In this document: positions 49,001 to 60,277 of the stretch, in pieces
Position numbering within the stretch: position 1 is the stretch's first letter
Layout: each line of letters begins with the position of its first letter
NCBI RefSeq assembly: GCF_000524195.1
Contig: NW_020170471.1
Span: 225,800 to 289,799, forward strand
Source: Echinococcus granulosus
Lineage: Eukaryota > Platyhelminthes > Cestoda > Cyclophyllidea > Taeniidae
Direction: 5' to 3'
Length of the DNA: 64,000 nucleotides
Notes under the pieces: model-generated
What the model was told of the DNA's origin: nothing
The model's database searches: none
Seen by the model: only the letters and a program-made list of their open reading frames with translations
Translations under genes and position numbers: made by a program

Positions 49001-52000
49001 AATAATTGAGAAAGAAGACTGATCGACAACCCAGAAACTCTGTTTGTAAAAGAATTGAGAGTATGAAGGGTAGCTAACCGTTGGAACGAACTATAAATTG
49101 CCGAATTAAGCACTCCTCCGCATCTCGTGAGACCAAATGGCGAATGCATGTGCGTGTATGCGTGCCTAACACTTTAGCCAAGTCTTTGCTAGTTGGTCGC
49201 TCCACTCTGCCACTTCCAATAAGCATTTCTGCTTGCACACGTCCTTCATTCATACCTACGAGTCCAATGAATGGAAGAATCACCTTGGAAATGCGGTTAG
49301 TTGTTGTTCCTATTAGTCTTCTTAATAGAGAGGCAGAGTTTAAAGCCGGCCCAACCGACAGAAAATGAGGCAACGATGTGAATTCACTGATTGAAAGAAT
49401 TGAGGCATATTTCGAACACCTCTACCATGTGCTGGGAGAGAGAACTATAACAAAGCCTACACAATTACTACAATCAGTTGTTTAGCTATTCTGGAGAATG
49501 GTGGATTCGTCAATAACGACCATATCATAATAGTCAATTTCGAGGGAGTCAGAATGGACAACTGGCAGATGAGATGGGATTGAAACTACGTGCCATTAAC
49601 AGCAGCACGTGTAAATGAATAAGGTTTGGGCTCCGTTTGCATCTTTACCGCAACAATGGAAGTAAAAAAAGGACGCAATTTTAATAACTTTAAAACGGTG
49701 TAGCTTGGACTCTACCGAAGAATGGAATGCAGTATACCGAGACAAATGAATGGAGAATTTACTAAAATTTATTCAGTAGGTATAAGATAATGTTTAACTG
49801 GCTGTACCACCACTGGTAACAATAAGAACGAAAGCATTAGCAACAGTATTCCAGGTAGTATTTACACCTCTGATCGACACAAGCGCTAAAAGTGACACCA
49901 ATAGTAGCAGGAAGATCAACTCACTTTCTTAGCAGGTGACAATTCATACCTCTTCTTACTGTGTTGATTTAGTGCTTGAAGGAGGAGAGAAGGATGATTG
50001 TAGAGCTTTCGAAAGGCCATAATGCAAGCCAGTACATCTACACCACTTTCAAAGCTCGGAAGTTCGAAAGAGTCTTCCTCAACCATATCGATAAAGTTCG
50101 TCTCGTCTTCCGCATTGCAATCCAACTGATTTCGAATCCAATTCAGTAGCACAGCCCCCAGTTCACGCTGAAGTAATGATGCCTCACAGAATACGATTTG
50201 CTCAACTAAAAAAAGTGCTAATAAATTAAATGAATCGAATAAGATAAGTGAAATTAAAGTGACTAACTAAGCTAAACAAGGTGAAACGCTTGATTTCATA
50301 CTAATCAAAGAAGACGAAAACCACATCCAAGCTTACTTTCGTAGCATAAGAGCATACCATGACAATGTTGTAAGATCAAGTCCCACATGAGCGGGTTTCG
50401 AATTCTTACCTTTACCTGGAAGCCTTCTGGCAATCATACCGGAAGTCCTACGCAACATGAACGTTCTCAGTGCGGTTTTTAACCGTTGCACAGCTTCAAC
50501 AATTTCCGCCGATTCCATCACCATCTCCGCAGGCACCTGCGCGTCAGTTGACGCGATGGCTTTGAACAGCTCTGTGGAGTGCAAAGATTTGCAAAGGGGA
50601 TTCACGATGCATGTTCGGTACTCCTCTCGACTAGACGCTAGACAGCCAGGGGCAACAAACTCAGCGAGGGACCAGAATTCATTGAGGTCATTTTGAATCG
50701 GTGTTCCAGTGAGAATGATACGACGACGAGCAGGCAAACGTTTCAGGGCCTAGAAGGCATGAAAAGTGTAGGAAACGAGACAAACTGTTGTAGTTTTTAT
50801 TTCCAGATTCTTCAGTCGATGTCCCTCATCACAGACAACCAGATCCAAGGACGTCATTTCAGCGATGCGATCAATACGTTGGAGGAGCATTTCATAGGAG
50901 AGGATTATTACGGGTGGGGGTTTCATCTGTGAAAAGTACGCTTTCAGCGGATTGTCTTGACTGACACAGTAAGTGGAAATGTTACCATGTTCCACCCATT
51001 TGCTGAATTCCTTCTGCCAGTTCTAGAGGAACGATGAGAGGTTGCTTAACTCCCACTTACTGCAACAAGACTACCAGGTGTAACAATGAGGCAACGCCTT
51101 ATCACGGGTTGCCCACCATAAGGACCCTGTTTCAGTAGAATAGAGAGTAAACCGATCACTTGAACCGTCTTCCCAAGACCCATTTCATCCCTGAAAATTA
51201 CTTACAGAAGCGAAGTGCAACTTACGCCAGAATTCCACCATATATATCACTGAATTCGTCGCCAGCATTGTTATTGACAATTTCACGACGGAAAAACTGC
51301 TGATTTTCGATGCTCCGATAACCGAGCACACATTCGTAGAGGAACTTTATTCCCTCTAATTGATATGGATGAAGTTTTGCGGCTAAATAACCACTGAGAA
51401 AAACCTCGGAAATTTGAAGTCCTTCGGAATTGTGCTTCCACTAGAAAAACTCAGCGATAAGATGAAGAGGGGACTTACTATGTGACTGCTTGGAGGAGGC
51501 GGTAGTTTGAAAGAGTTTTCGTCAGGTTTTTGGAGCTGAATAGGGTTACTCCTTCTCTAGAAATGGGAAAGTTGGCACCGCACATATGTAATTACCTTCT
51601 TAAGAGTGTTTCTTACAGGTGTACGTGGTTTTTGTGGTAAGTGACCGGCCTCTGATATGTCCGGAGCTTCCGACTCATTCAGAAGAGATATCAGTTGACA
51701 CTCATAACCACCGACAGGTAATATCATTCCAAGTTCCATAGCACTTAGCACAGCTGCTTTCAAAGTGGTAAATGCTATGCTAAATGGGTGATCAAATACA
51801 CGAGTAATTAGAGTGGCTTACTCTTTGCCCTCGGTTGAGCAAATTTTGACGTGAGGACCTGAAACGAAGAGAGTACCTAGAGAGGAAGTAACAAATAAGA
51901 TGTCTGAATTCTGATTACCATCTTCTTCCCACTTCTTGTGCTGCATGGTAAATTAATCTTAGTCAATAGAGCAAATGGAGTACCTTCTTGGTAGAGCGCT

Positions 52001-52525
52001 TTGCGTAGACGATTTCATATCTCCGAACACTGTTATGGACCACCGATTCGAAACTGGGGGTGGTTGGATGTAAAGCTTGCCGTTGGAGAATAGCTGGTTT
52101 GCGCTCATCAATACAAAACAAAGTGGACGATTTGCTTGAGTTTATTTTGATTGGTAAGTCACTCTGTGGAAAGAAAAGTGGCGACAAATATGATTGCTGT
52201 CTGTGAATAAAGACAGCAATTTTCAAACTAGCGAGGCTTCGCAAGTCACCATTGTAACACAGTTAGAGAAATACAGAGTTAGAAACAACTGCATATGCAG
52301 TCGAGATGTGGTTCATTACAGACCTTAAACTTGAACAATGAAGGCCCTTCCCACTCCTTAGGGTGGTATTGCAAGACGTGAAGGCAGAAATATGCACAAA
52401 AACAAAGAAGACCAAGAACCAACGCGAATTTATGTGGTTTTGGTAGGCCAATTTAACAGTATTTGAGTTGTGCATACACAAAAACGTGCCTGATTGCGAA
52501 CACTGGGCGCAGCCGAACGACGCAT
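43072..52525 (-). CDS. RAD54B: RAD54B, SNF2-family recombination motor
   Basis: RAD54B is a nuclear DNA-dependent ATPase that assists RAD51 strand exchange. I built 16 exons: 52525-52478, 52163-51984, 51940-51919, 51876-51822, 51779-51596, 51556-51479, 51440-51226, 51190-51061, 51022-50786, 50749-50410, 50205-49925, 47889-47617, 46729-46600, 46462-46356, 44708-44526 and 43404-43072. Phases agree throughout, giving 931 residues (human about 910). The protein opens with MRRSAAPS, as in vertebrate RAD54B. Helicase motifs run in order: DEMGLGKT (Lys268), DEGH (369), LTGTPIQND, the [10 protein letters not shown] box, [10 protein letters not shown] (730) and [11 protein letters not shown]. The C-terminus ([10 protein letters not shown], then QIKAWRHF) matches RAD54B rather than RAD54L. 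Exon 3 is only 22 bp. Introns 2-9 are 35-43 bp while the 3' introns reach 2035 bp. Confidence 0.94.
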
Positions 52526-54000
52526 TTCGCTTCTGCCTAAAGCAGACACTGCATCAATTTTCGCGGACTAATCGCAAAATTGAGCCCTCGATGTTTGCAA
52601 ACATTTTAAAAAATGCTTCAAAGCTGCTAATAGCTGACATCATTTATGTAAGTCAAAAATAAATTTCATGCATTCTCGGTATGCTAGTAAATGTGAAGCA
52701 GGCGCATTTTAAGAGGTATTTTAATGTGTTGTCCACATTAATTAGCGTTTGCGTAAAATACTTAAAGAAATACAAGTAAGCCAGGCTAAAATGATGCACT
52801 CTGCAAATTAATCTGGGGGAATATTGCACATATTGTTACCCACCATTTAATCCTTAATTCCAAACTCATGCTTTCGATAGCAAACCAGGTACGTAAGTCA
52901 TTGATTTACTTTTGTTGGCATTGCAATGCGGAATTCACTGGTTGATCTCAAGCCAACGGCTCTAACTACTTAAAAACACTTGCTTGAATTGACTACCTAC
53001 AAACTCATTCTGAAGAATACGACTTGTCCATAGATTACAGAGATCAGAATTCGCAGACTTGGACGATACTTGGAATCTTAAGGTTTCGCATATTTTATTT
53101 TATTGAGAGCTCAAATGATCAGAAAATTTAAGCCGACGTACACCGTTTAAATACATTGTAATAGATAACACAATTCATTTGTGTCTGCTATCGTTAATGG
53201 CAAATATTTGGCCCAAAATGCGTCCAAATTATCTTAGAAACTGATTTAAGAAATTACACTACCCTGCTTCCATATAGAAGGTATAATTAATACTTCTATT
53301 CGTAACGTTATGCTGCCTAGTTTGTACTTGAGTAAGTGAAATGTAGGAATCAAAAAATCAAGCGAGTGATGTCTTGGAGTGATCCACTGTCGGATGAAAT
53401 GATTAGAAAACCGACTAGGCCGAAATTATGGACCTAGTAACTACTCATAGCATCTTGCCGTCGTAAACAGAAGAAACAATATACCGACGGCGTAGCCCCA
53501 ATACCGTATTCTTCATCAGAAATACTACTCATTATCGCCCGCTAGAGCAGAATGTAAATGAATTCAGTCGAATACGATGGCCTATGGCTTGCCATGGAAG
53601 GCCTATACCTCGTGAATCTGAGTGGAGACCCCTTCGGTGACCTGGCCAAGTCACCAAACAATTGACACCTCAAATCCGGAAATTTCGATCATTTATTGTA
53701 AACCAACTTAGCTCACCAGAATTCTGGATCCCACTTTGAAGTGGTCTCCAACCACTGTTTCCTCCACAGTAGCAGACTACCCCTCGCATGGCAAACCAAC
53801 TACCGTCTGTTGTTGGTGTATCCAAATCGGAAAATTCACATCGATTCTATTTTCCTGGGAAGTGGCCTAAAAGCAGCACATTTCCTGCACACATAAGCTA
53901 AGTACATCGGTTTTCCGACTCCTTCATCAACAGTGACAAAGTGAAAGGGTATGGATTTGGCGATACCGGGAGTATTAGTTGTAAAATGCGAAACGTCAAA
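52526..54000. other. Spacer between SHQ1 and RAD54B (both minus strand)
   Basis: It holds the 3' UTR of SHQ1 on the right and the promoter of RAD54B on the left. A minus-strand AATAAA at 53697-53692 lies about 300 nt after the SHQ1 stop. No exon could be supported. Confidence 0.5.
53692..53697 (-). terminator. Candidate poly(A) signal for SHQ1
   Basis: Plus-strand TTTATT reads AATAAA on the minus strand about 300 nt beyond the TGA at 54001-54003. Confidence 0.4.
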
Positions 54001-56896
54001 TCACGAATTCAGAGAAATGCCTCCAAGATTTTCCACTAGGGCTTCTTCTTCTTCTAGAGCCTCAGCGGCTATCTGCTCAATCTTCCTCAGCGGCAAATTT
54101 ACGTCAGCCTTCTTCATTTTGACCTTTTAAAGAAAAGGCAAAAGCAAACTTGAGGTGCATATTCGCATAAAATGACAAAAATTAGAAGTTGCAATGCAAA
54201 CCTACTGAAGCAATTGCTTCACCCAGGTGCTTTAGGATGTAGGCACTGAATAGAAATGGAGGAATGTTATAATCGTTCTGAAGAGCAAACCGAAAGCAGT
54301 TGACATAAAATGAGGAAGGTGAATTGACGATGTAAAATTATACCTAGCAGACTTTTGGAGCCAAACGATGTAATCATCGAGAAAGAGGTCAACAAAGATA
54401 TAGTATCCCGGATAGTCAATGAGAATTCTTCGAATCTCCAACAGGATGTAGAGAATCCACGCCTTTGCTGCAAATAGGGAAGAGGATTACAAGGGATACT
54501 TCCGTGGCTTGCTAGAATAGCCAATTGGGGTTTTCGAAGTCACCGAAGTAAAGCGCATCCGCCTACTCATTTGTACAGGCAATTAGGAAAGAAGAGGAAG
54601 AAGGTAGAATGGATAAAATGGGTCATACCATTTTCGTGTTGAAGCAGAGAGGCGACGTCGGCTTGAATTTTTCGGCAGAGTTTCCAGTTACGAATCAGCG
54701 GGTAGGTAAGAGCACGTTCATAGAAGGAGCGTAGAAGAGTTGGAAGATTAGGAAACAGCTGAAAGTCAATCAATGAGTGAAGTGTTCAGTTATGAAAAAA
54801 TAAAGCAGACTAAATTTCGCCGGAGGGCCAAGGAGAATTCCAACACATTTGCAGTTTCCCTATTCATCACACATGGCATTGTTGAGGTGTGCCATCACCA
54901 AAAGCATAGAAAAAATGAAAAAAGTGCCATTTTAAAACATACAATTGTCAATTCCGACAGAGGATGTTAGTATTAGCCAAAAGTTGAGTCATATGAAGAA
55001 GACTGGCTGAGATTGAGGCAGGAAACCTTTAAATCGCAATGGGCGAACGCAAATTCTACAAATTACGCCTAAATTTTTAGCGAATTTAAATTCCAGAGAT
55101 TATGTAGAACATTTGGATGAATTTGATCGTGCACATTTCTTTTGGTTATTTTTGACAATCACTTAGTATAAGGGATAGAGGTGAAGCACTAAAATATGTG
55201 ACTATACGAAATGATCACCGTGAATACCACCGCAATTGGCATTATTCAATAATAGATCCGTCTTACATCTTGGGGTATTAATTACATCAGACAGAAACCT
55301 CTCACAGAATACTTGGTATCTTAGAAACCATTAAAACAAAAAAAAACACTCGAAGTGGCTGAAACTTGCCTCAAGCCAGGATAAAGTGGCCGCAATCTTG
55401 GCAATAACCCAACCGGATTCACAGTTCTCATCACCCTCTCTGACACGGTAGTCGTAAGTGTAGGCTAGTAACAGATCCACAAGTCCCAGATAGACAAAGG
55501 TCCTGGTGTCTTCCACCTTCACTTCCTCTGTAGAATCGATGTCTGAAGGTGAAGGTGGTAGGAGAGGCAATGTGTGTGTAGAAAGGACTGTCAAGCGATA
55601 GCGATACTCGTCGGAAAATTCAGGACCTCCATGCTTATTTTCAACCCAGGGAATCGACTGACGCAATGCGTTTGCGGACACCTCTGTCTCATAGTAGTCA
55701 GCTCTGATAAAGAGATAAAGATTTTGACATCTATTAGGATTCATCAACATGAAGCAGCAAGTCATTCGCGTAGAGAAAGTAATGTTAGAAAAGTGTGACA
55801 CAAATGCCACCTATCGACTGCAAATCGATCCGTGAATTATAACTATATTTATTCAGCTTCCACATTTTACAAAATTGGCTCCTCTGGAATCACAAAATTC
55901 GACCATCATAGTGATTAAGTGGAACTGGGTTCGTGCAGCTTTTCCCTCACGCTTTCATGCGCCTACAATAAAGCTGCATTCAGACTATTATGTTTCTGTA
56001 TCATACCAATAAACATCTCGGAAGATAAACTTCAATAATATCATAGAACGAAGACATCCTAGTAATTTTGGATGATAGGAGACATAAGAAAGGGCAAGAT
56101 CAAGTCAATTGAACACATAATACTATGTTGAGCCAAATTTCATAGTGTTCAGTAATTAGTACAAAAATATGAGAGAATGATAATATATAAGGCATACACA
56201 TAATGCTCTGCTTGAAAGTGATCACGAACAGACTGAAGCTGCAGTTGATGGCGTTTCAGAGGAGGACAAAAGTCGGGGTTCGGCAGGTCGATTGGTAAAC
56301 AAGTTTCTGGCTAGAAGTAAAAAAGTGGGGAATTTAGAAGTTAAAGTTCTACTTTGTCCACGAAGAGCCCTGACTTTGAAGCTGCAAATCCATAAGGATA
56401 CTTGACTATTTCCACATTCATGTGATCCTCAGCAGTATTGTTACTGGAGTTTATTTCTTCTGGTAGTTCTAAAAACCAATCATAATCAGTCTTTCCTTCA
56501 GGCGGGACTGTGGTTGAATCCAAAACCTGAATTCCTGCTTTTGAAGCCGTGTACTTGGATGCAGGGTTAATTACAAATCTAGAAAGCAGATCTAAGTCTT
56601 CAAAATGTTCCCCGGGTGTTGATTTTGTCATTGTGATGAACATGTCCCCAGATTCTAACCGGAACTGGATGTGATCGTCATCTTCCACAACTGATCCTGG
56701 AAGTTCAAGTCTTATCAGAGTTTCGTCATTGAATCACCAAGGCAAGGGCATACCGAAGGTAGTAAGGTGGAGCACAAAAATACACAATGCCATCCTCTAT
56801 GAGGAATTCTGAATTACTCAAATCAGCCAAAGGAATGTGAAGTTTCAGGATAAGTTCATCAGGTGTTTGGGTTAGAGAAAATAACGGGGTAAGCAT
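54001..56896 (-). CDS. SHQ1: SHQ1, H/ACA ribonucleoprotein assembly factor
   Basis: SHQ1 chaperones dyskerin before H/ACA RNP assembly in the nucleus. Exons: 56896-56754, 56710-56353, 56310-56198, 55703-55370, 54758-54629, 54467-54344, 54245-54206 and 54123-54001. Phases agree, for 454 residues (human 577, which has a longer tail). The N-terminal CS/p23-like domain starts MLTPLFSLTQTPDELILKLH, includes FCAPPYYLRLELPGSV, and is followed by TPGEHFEDLDLLSRF. The SHQ1 domain contains VYLGLVDLLLAYTYDYR, ESGWVIAKIAATLSWLE, LTYPLIRNWKL, ILLEIRRIL and DYIVWLQKSA, all in human order. The intron after residue block ATLSWLE has a GCAAGT donor instead of GT; no GT donor restores the frame. Exon 7 is only 40 bp. 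The last two exons are inferred from phase and splice sites and end in an acidic tail. It is divergent from ESS2 with 360 bp between start codons. Confidence 0.92.
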
Positions 56897-57256
56897 TGTT
56901 TAAGAGCTAGAGTGTCCAAACCAAAAATCCAAACAAATCAAGCAGGGAATAATCCGCGCTGCCACGATCCAAACGAATTACAGAAGATGATGATGAGCTC
57001 CTGCCTTATGCCACGAAAGTGAAGCAAAGTGTTCACTACCCTAACATACACATTTGCGCGACCTTAAATAGGTTGAAGTGGCTATCAAACCCTATGCATG
57101 ACTTTCCAAGATCTTAAGTAGCAAGCTTTTGCGCACAGAAGTACAAAAATATTCTATAAAACATTAGCAAAATAGGGGAAGGCTAAAATCATATTTACTT
57201 TTTATACTAGCAGTCATTGGGCGGTATTTGCAAAGGGGGTGTACTATTCATGAAGG
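56897..57256. promoter_or_regulatory. Probable bidirectional promoter of SHQ1 (-) and ESS2 (+)
   Basis: Only 360 bp separate the two divergent ATG codons, so both 5' UTRs and promoters must fit here unless there are untranslated upstream exons. No TATA box in either direction was obvious. Confidence 0.6.
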
Positions 57257-60200
57257 ATGAGCAACCCAAATATTGTTTCGACCAGCGATGGATCAAAGCA
57301 ACTCGTCACCTTCAGTAAGATTCAGCAAAAAGTTGTGCGTCAAAATATCCGTTCAGAAGATGAGTATCTGAGTGTGAGTTTTGTACCTTTATGCCTGCAG
57401 CGAACGCATTTTTCTCAGCAATTCTAATTTCCATGATCTATTTTACTGACGTTCATGACTTGTGTACCAGCACTTCTTCAAATGTATATTTCTTTGTTGA
57501 ATATACACTATGTTGCTTGAAGCACATATTACCCTGGGTTTATACAATTCAGAAAGATATTTTGTCGTACGTTTGTGCCGTTTTTATACAATTTACTTGA
57601 TTCGGCAGTTTCACAATGTATTTTGACTTTTTGTACCTTATCGCCTTACTTTTAGCATATCGGCAGCATCATCCAACGTGACTTTTTTCCTGATTTGGCT
57701 GAACTCAAAGGCGAGGCCCCAGCTGATGAAGTTGTCGATGGTTCTGAAACTCCCCCTGGTCCTCCCACTCAGAATCCTCAACGCGGTAATTAAATAGGCC
57801 TTATTTGCAGTAGAATGTTTTTCTTTACACAGTCTTATCACCAGCTTCACGTCTTTTTTCAGACGCCACATCAGTAAGGCTGGACACGTACCTTGCCAAC
57901 AATACTACTGAAGACAACGCCTCATTCATAGAAATTATCGAAGAATCTGAGCGAAAACGGGAGGCCAAGTTGGCTAAATTTTTTCCTTCTAGATCACCTG
58001 CTTCCTCTTTGTCGGTACGCTAGGATAAAGGGTTACTTGGTTTTTTTTCAAGCTTGTGGAAAATTAATCTTTCCTTTTGATTCTAGATTACCGCAGGGAC
58101 ATCAGACGCTCCATTATCTATCGAAGGTTTGTCCCACTCCGAAATTCAAATCACTTCTCAGTCCAAGAATGAGCAATCAGCAAAACATGAGCCTCCTCCC
58201 AGTGTGGAAAGCATAACCAGTCACAACACCGTCCACTTTATCCCCGACGGCGCGCCGTTAACCACGCAGGAACTTACTGAGCACTTTGATCGTGAGCGAC
58301 GCATCTGCCCTGCCAATAGCCGCTTCAAGCGTCCCATGGCGCCGGTAATGGACAAACGCAAATTGGTCGGAATGGGGGGCCAACTCAAGGCCGTAAGTGT
58401 CCGCTTTCCTCCTTATTAGCCGATGCGAACTGAAGCTTTTTGTAGTAAATTGCGACGTTCTTAGATCTCTCGGCTCTAAGGCGAATTTTACATCTAAGCA
58501 AATTGTAGGTCGTATTCGGACATATCCAACTGTCTTAACGTATTCGTTGCTCCAATTTCAATGGGAATTCTTTCATTGCAAAGCGAATATTTAATACCTT
58601 TAATGCAAAACAATCAGTGTTAGGTAATTGCTTCCACACCAGAAATCCTCTACCGCTTTTTGTGCCTCAAATTCATGTTATCCGTATTGCCAGCGCCATG
58701 GTTTGGCGTTATCGGCTACTATTAAATGATACAAAACATCCGCTTCCTATAATTGGCCCTGGTAGACAACACAATTGTAACATTTGAAGTAATATTTCCT
58801 TTATTTATAAGGGCCGTGATGAAGCTTTTATGCGTGAATTTTACCCGAAAAACCATCTTCCTATATACGGTACAGCTTTGGTATTCCACTTTGAAATTCT
58901 GAAAAGACATTTTAAAAGTGTTAACGTTATTACTCTTCCGATTAGCTGTTTTTTCGGCGATATTTTAAAATTACAGATACTTGCCTTTGCCTAATGAAAG
59001 CTCCTCATTCCCTCCTCTCCGTATTTCGAGACTAGTATTCCCGTTTTTCATATGAGTGTTGTCGCAGTTTTGTATAATGCATGCTCCTTATGTGGTAATT
59101 TGAAAATTGACTTTTCAAATTTCTTCACTTTAATGTTCTTTAAATCAGTCTTTGAGTGTATGGCATTATTGTAGGCTATTTTGCATAGTGGAATTTCCGA
59201 CTTGTGGGTTTTCTAACGTTCAGCTACAAGTTGCCGCGTTCATTTACTGATTTTCGGTGTCCTCACACCCAGTTAACACTTTTTTATTGCCCAAAAGTCA
59301 GGGTGTACTTGTGACGCCGGATCGTTTGGTTGCTGCTTTATGGGGTCATTAAACGTGATTTCACATCGTTAAACTATGCGTATTCTAATACATTTGTGTT
59401 TCACTGTTCTTGTATAATTCGTTTTTCCTTTTGTGCCCCAATCTGTGTTCCTTTGTTGATGTTGCCATGGTTGTTTTTTTTTTGAAATGCTTAACTAATT
59501 TATGATCCCATAAATCATCAAGTGTGAAATTACCTTATCAACCAGTCGAGAGTATTAGCCTTACCATCCAAATGGTCAAAATTATCGCCTCCTTTCTGGA
59601 CTTTGTAGGGCCGCTTTGGTATCGACGGGAAAGAAGTTGTAGGCACTGAGAGTCTACTATCAACACCACAAGCTGGTGGCTACAAATTCATGGATACCTC
59701 AGCTTCACCTGTCCTCTCAGCTTTTGGCGGTGCAGGCAGCACACCCCTCATAACCTGGGGTGAGGTAGACTCCACGCCCTATCGTTTGGATGAGGAGACG
59801 GGGCACACACCTCTCGTCTCTTCTTTTCGTCTTCCTTCGCCTTCGAAACGCGAGGCTCTCGCGCACCAATTGGCTGACAAAGCGGGACGGCAGCGAGCGA
59901 AAGGTCGTGCAGAAGCCATGAAATTGGCCAAGAGTGGTCTCCTCCTCAGTCCTTACGCGGCCAAAATGATGCTTTCGCCGGCAGCGAAGCGTCTACTATC
60001 CACTACTGCAGGCAGTAGCAGTGGCGGTAAATTGGCTTTTGGTGGATGTCCGAATTCGAGTGTTCGAGTAACCCCACTAGGCTCAACACCGCGTCGATTG
60101 CCCTCGGATATTGGAGTAATTCGGCGACCACCGACGTCGTCTGTAAGCAAGCCGTCTACTCCGAGACGGGATCGTGATGGAGGAGAAAGGGGGTTGGAGA

Positions 60201-60277
60201 ATGGAGTGGATTTGACAAAGGATTTGCTTAACCTCTCTGGACCGAAAAGTGCCACCTCACCAACTAGTGAGAGGTGA
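57257..60277 (+). CDS. ESS2: ESS2/DGCR14 splicing-associated nuclear protein
   Basis: ESS2 (formerly DGCR14) is a nuclear protein found with the catalytic-step spliceosome. Exons: 57257-57373, 57656-57785, 57863-58014, 58087-58392 and 59609-60277. Phases agree and give 457 residues (human 476). Recognisable blocks in order: EDEYLS then SIIQRDFFPDLAELK; DTYLANNTTEDNASFIEI; the central NTVHFIPDGAPLTTQELTEH; then a GIDGKEVVGTESLLSTPQAG block; PLITWGEVDSTPYRLDEE; a Lys/Arg/Ala-rich helix (HQLADKAGRQRAKGRAEAMK); and LSPAAKRLLS. A Ser/Pro/Arg-rich tail follows. The ATG at 57257 is preferred over one at 57250, whose frame stops early. Introns are 282, 77, 72 and 1216 bp. It shares its upstream region with SHQ1. 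Confidence 0.93.
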
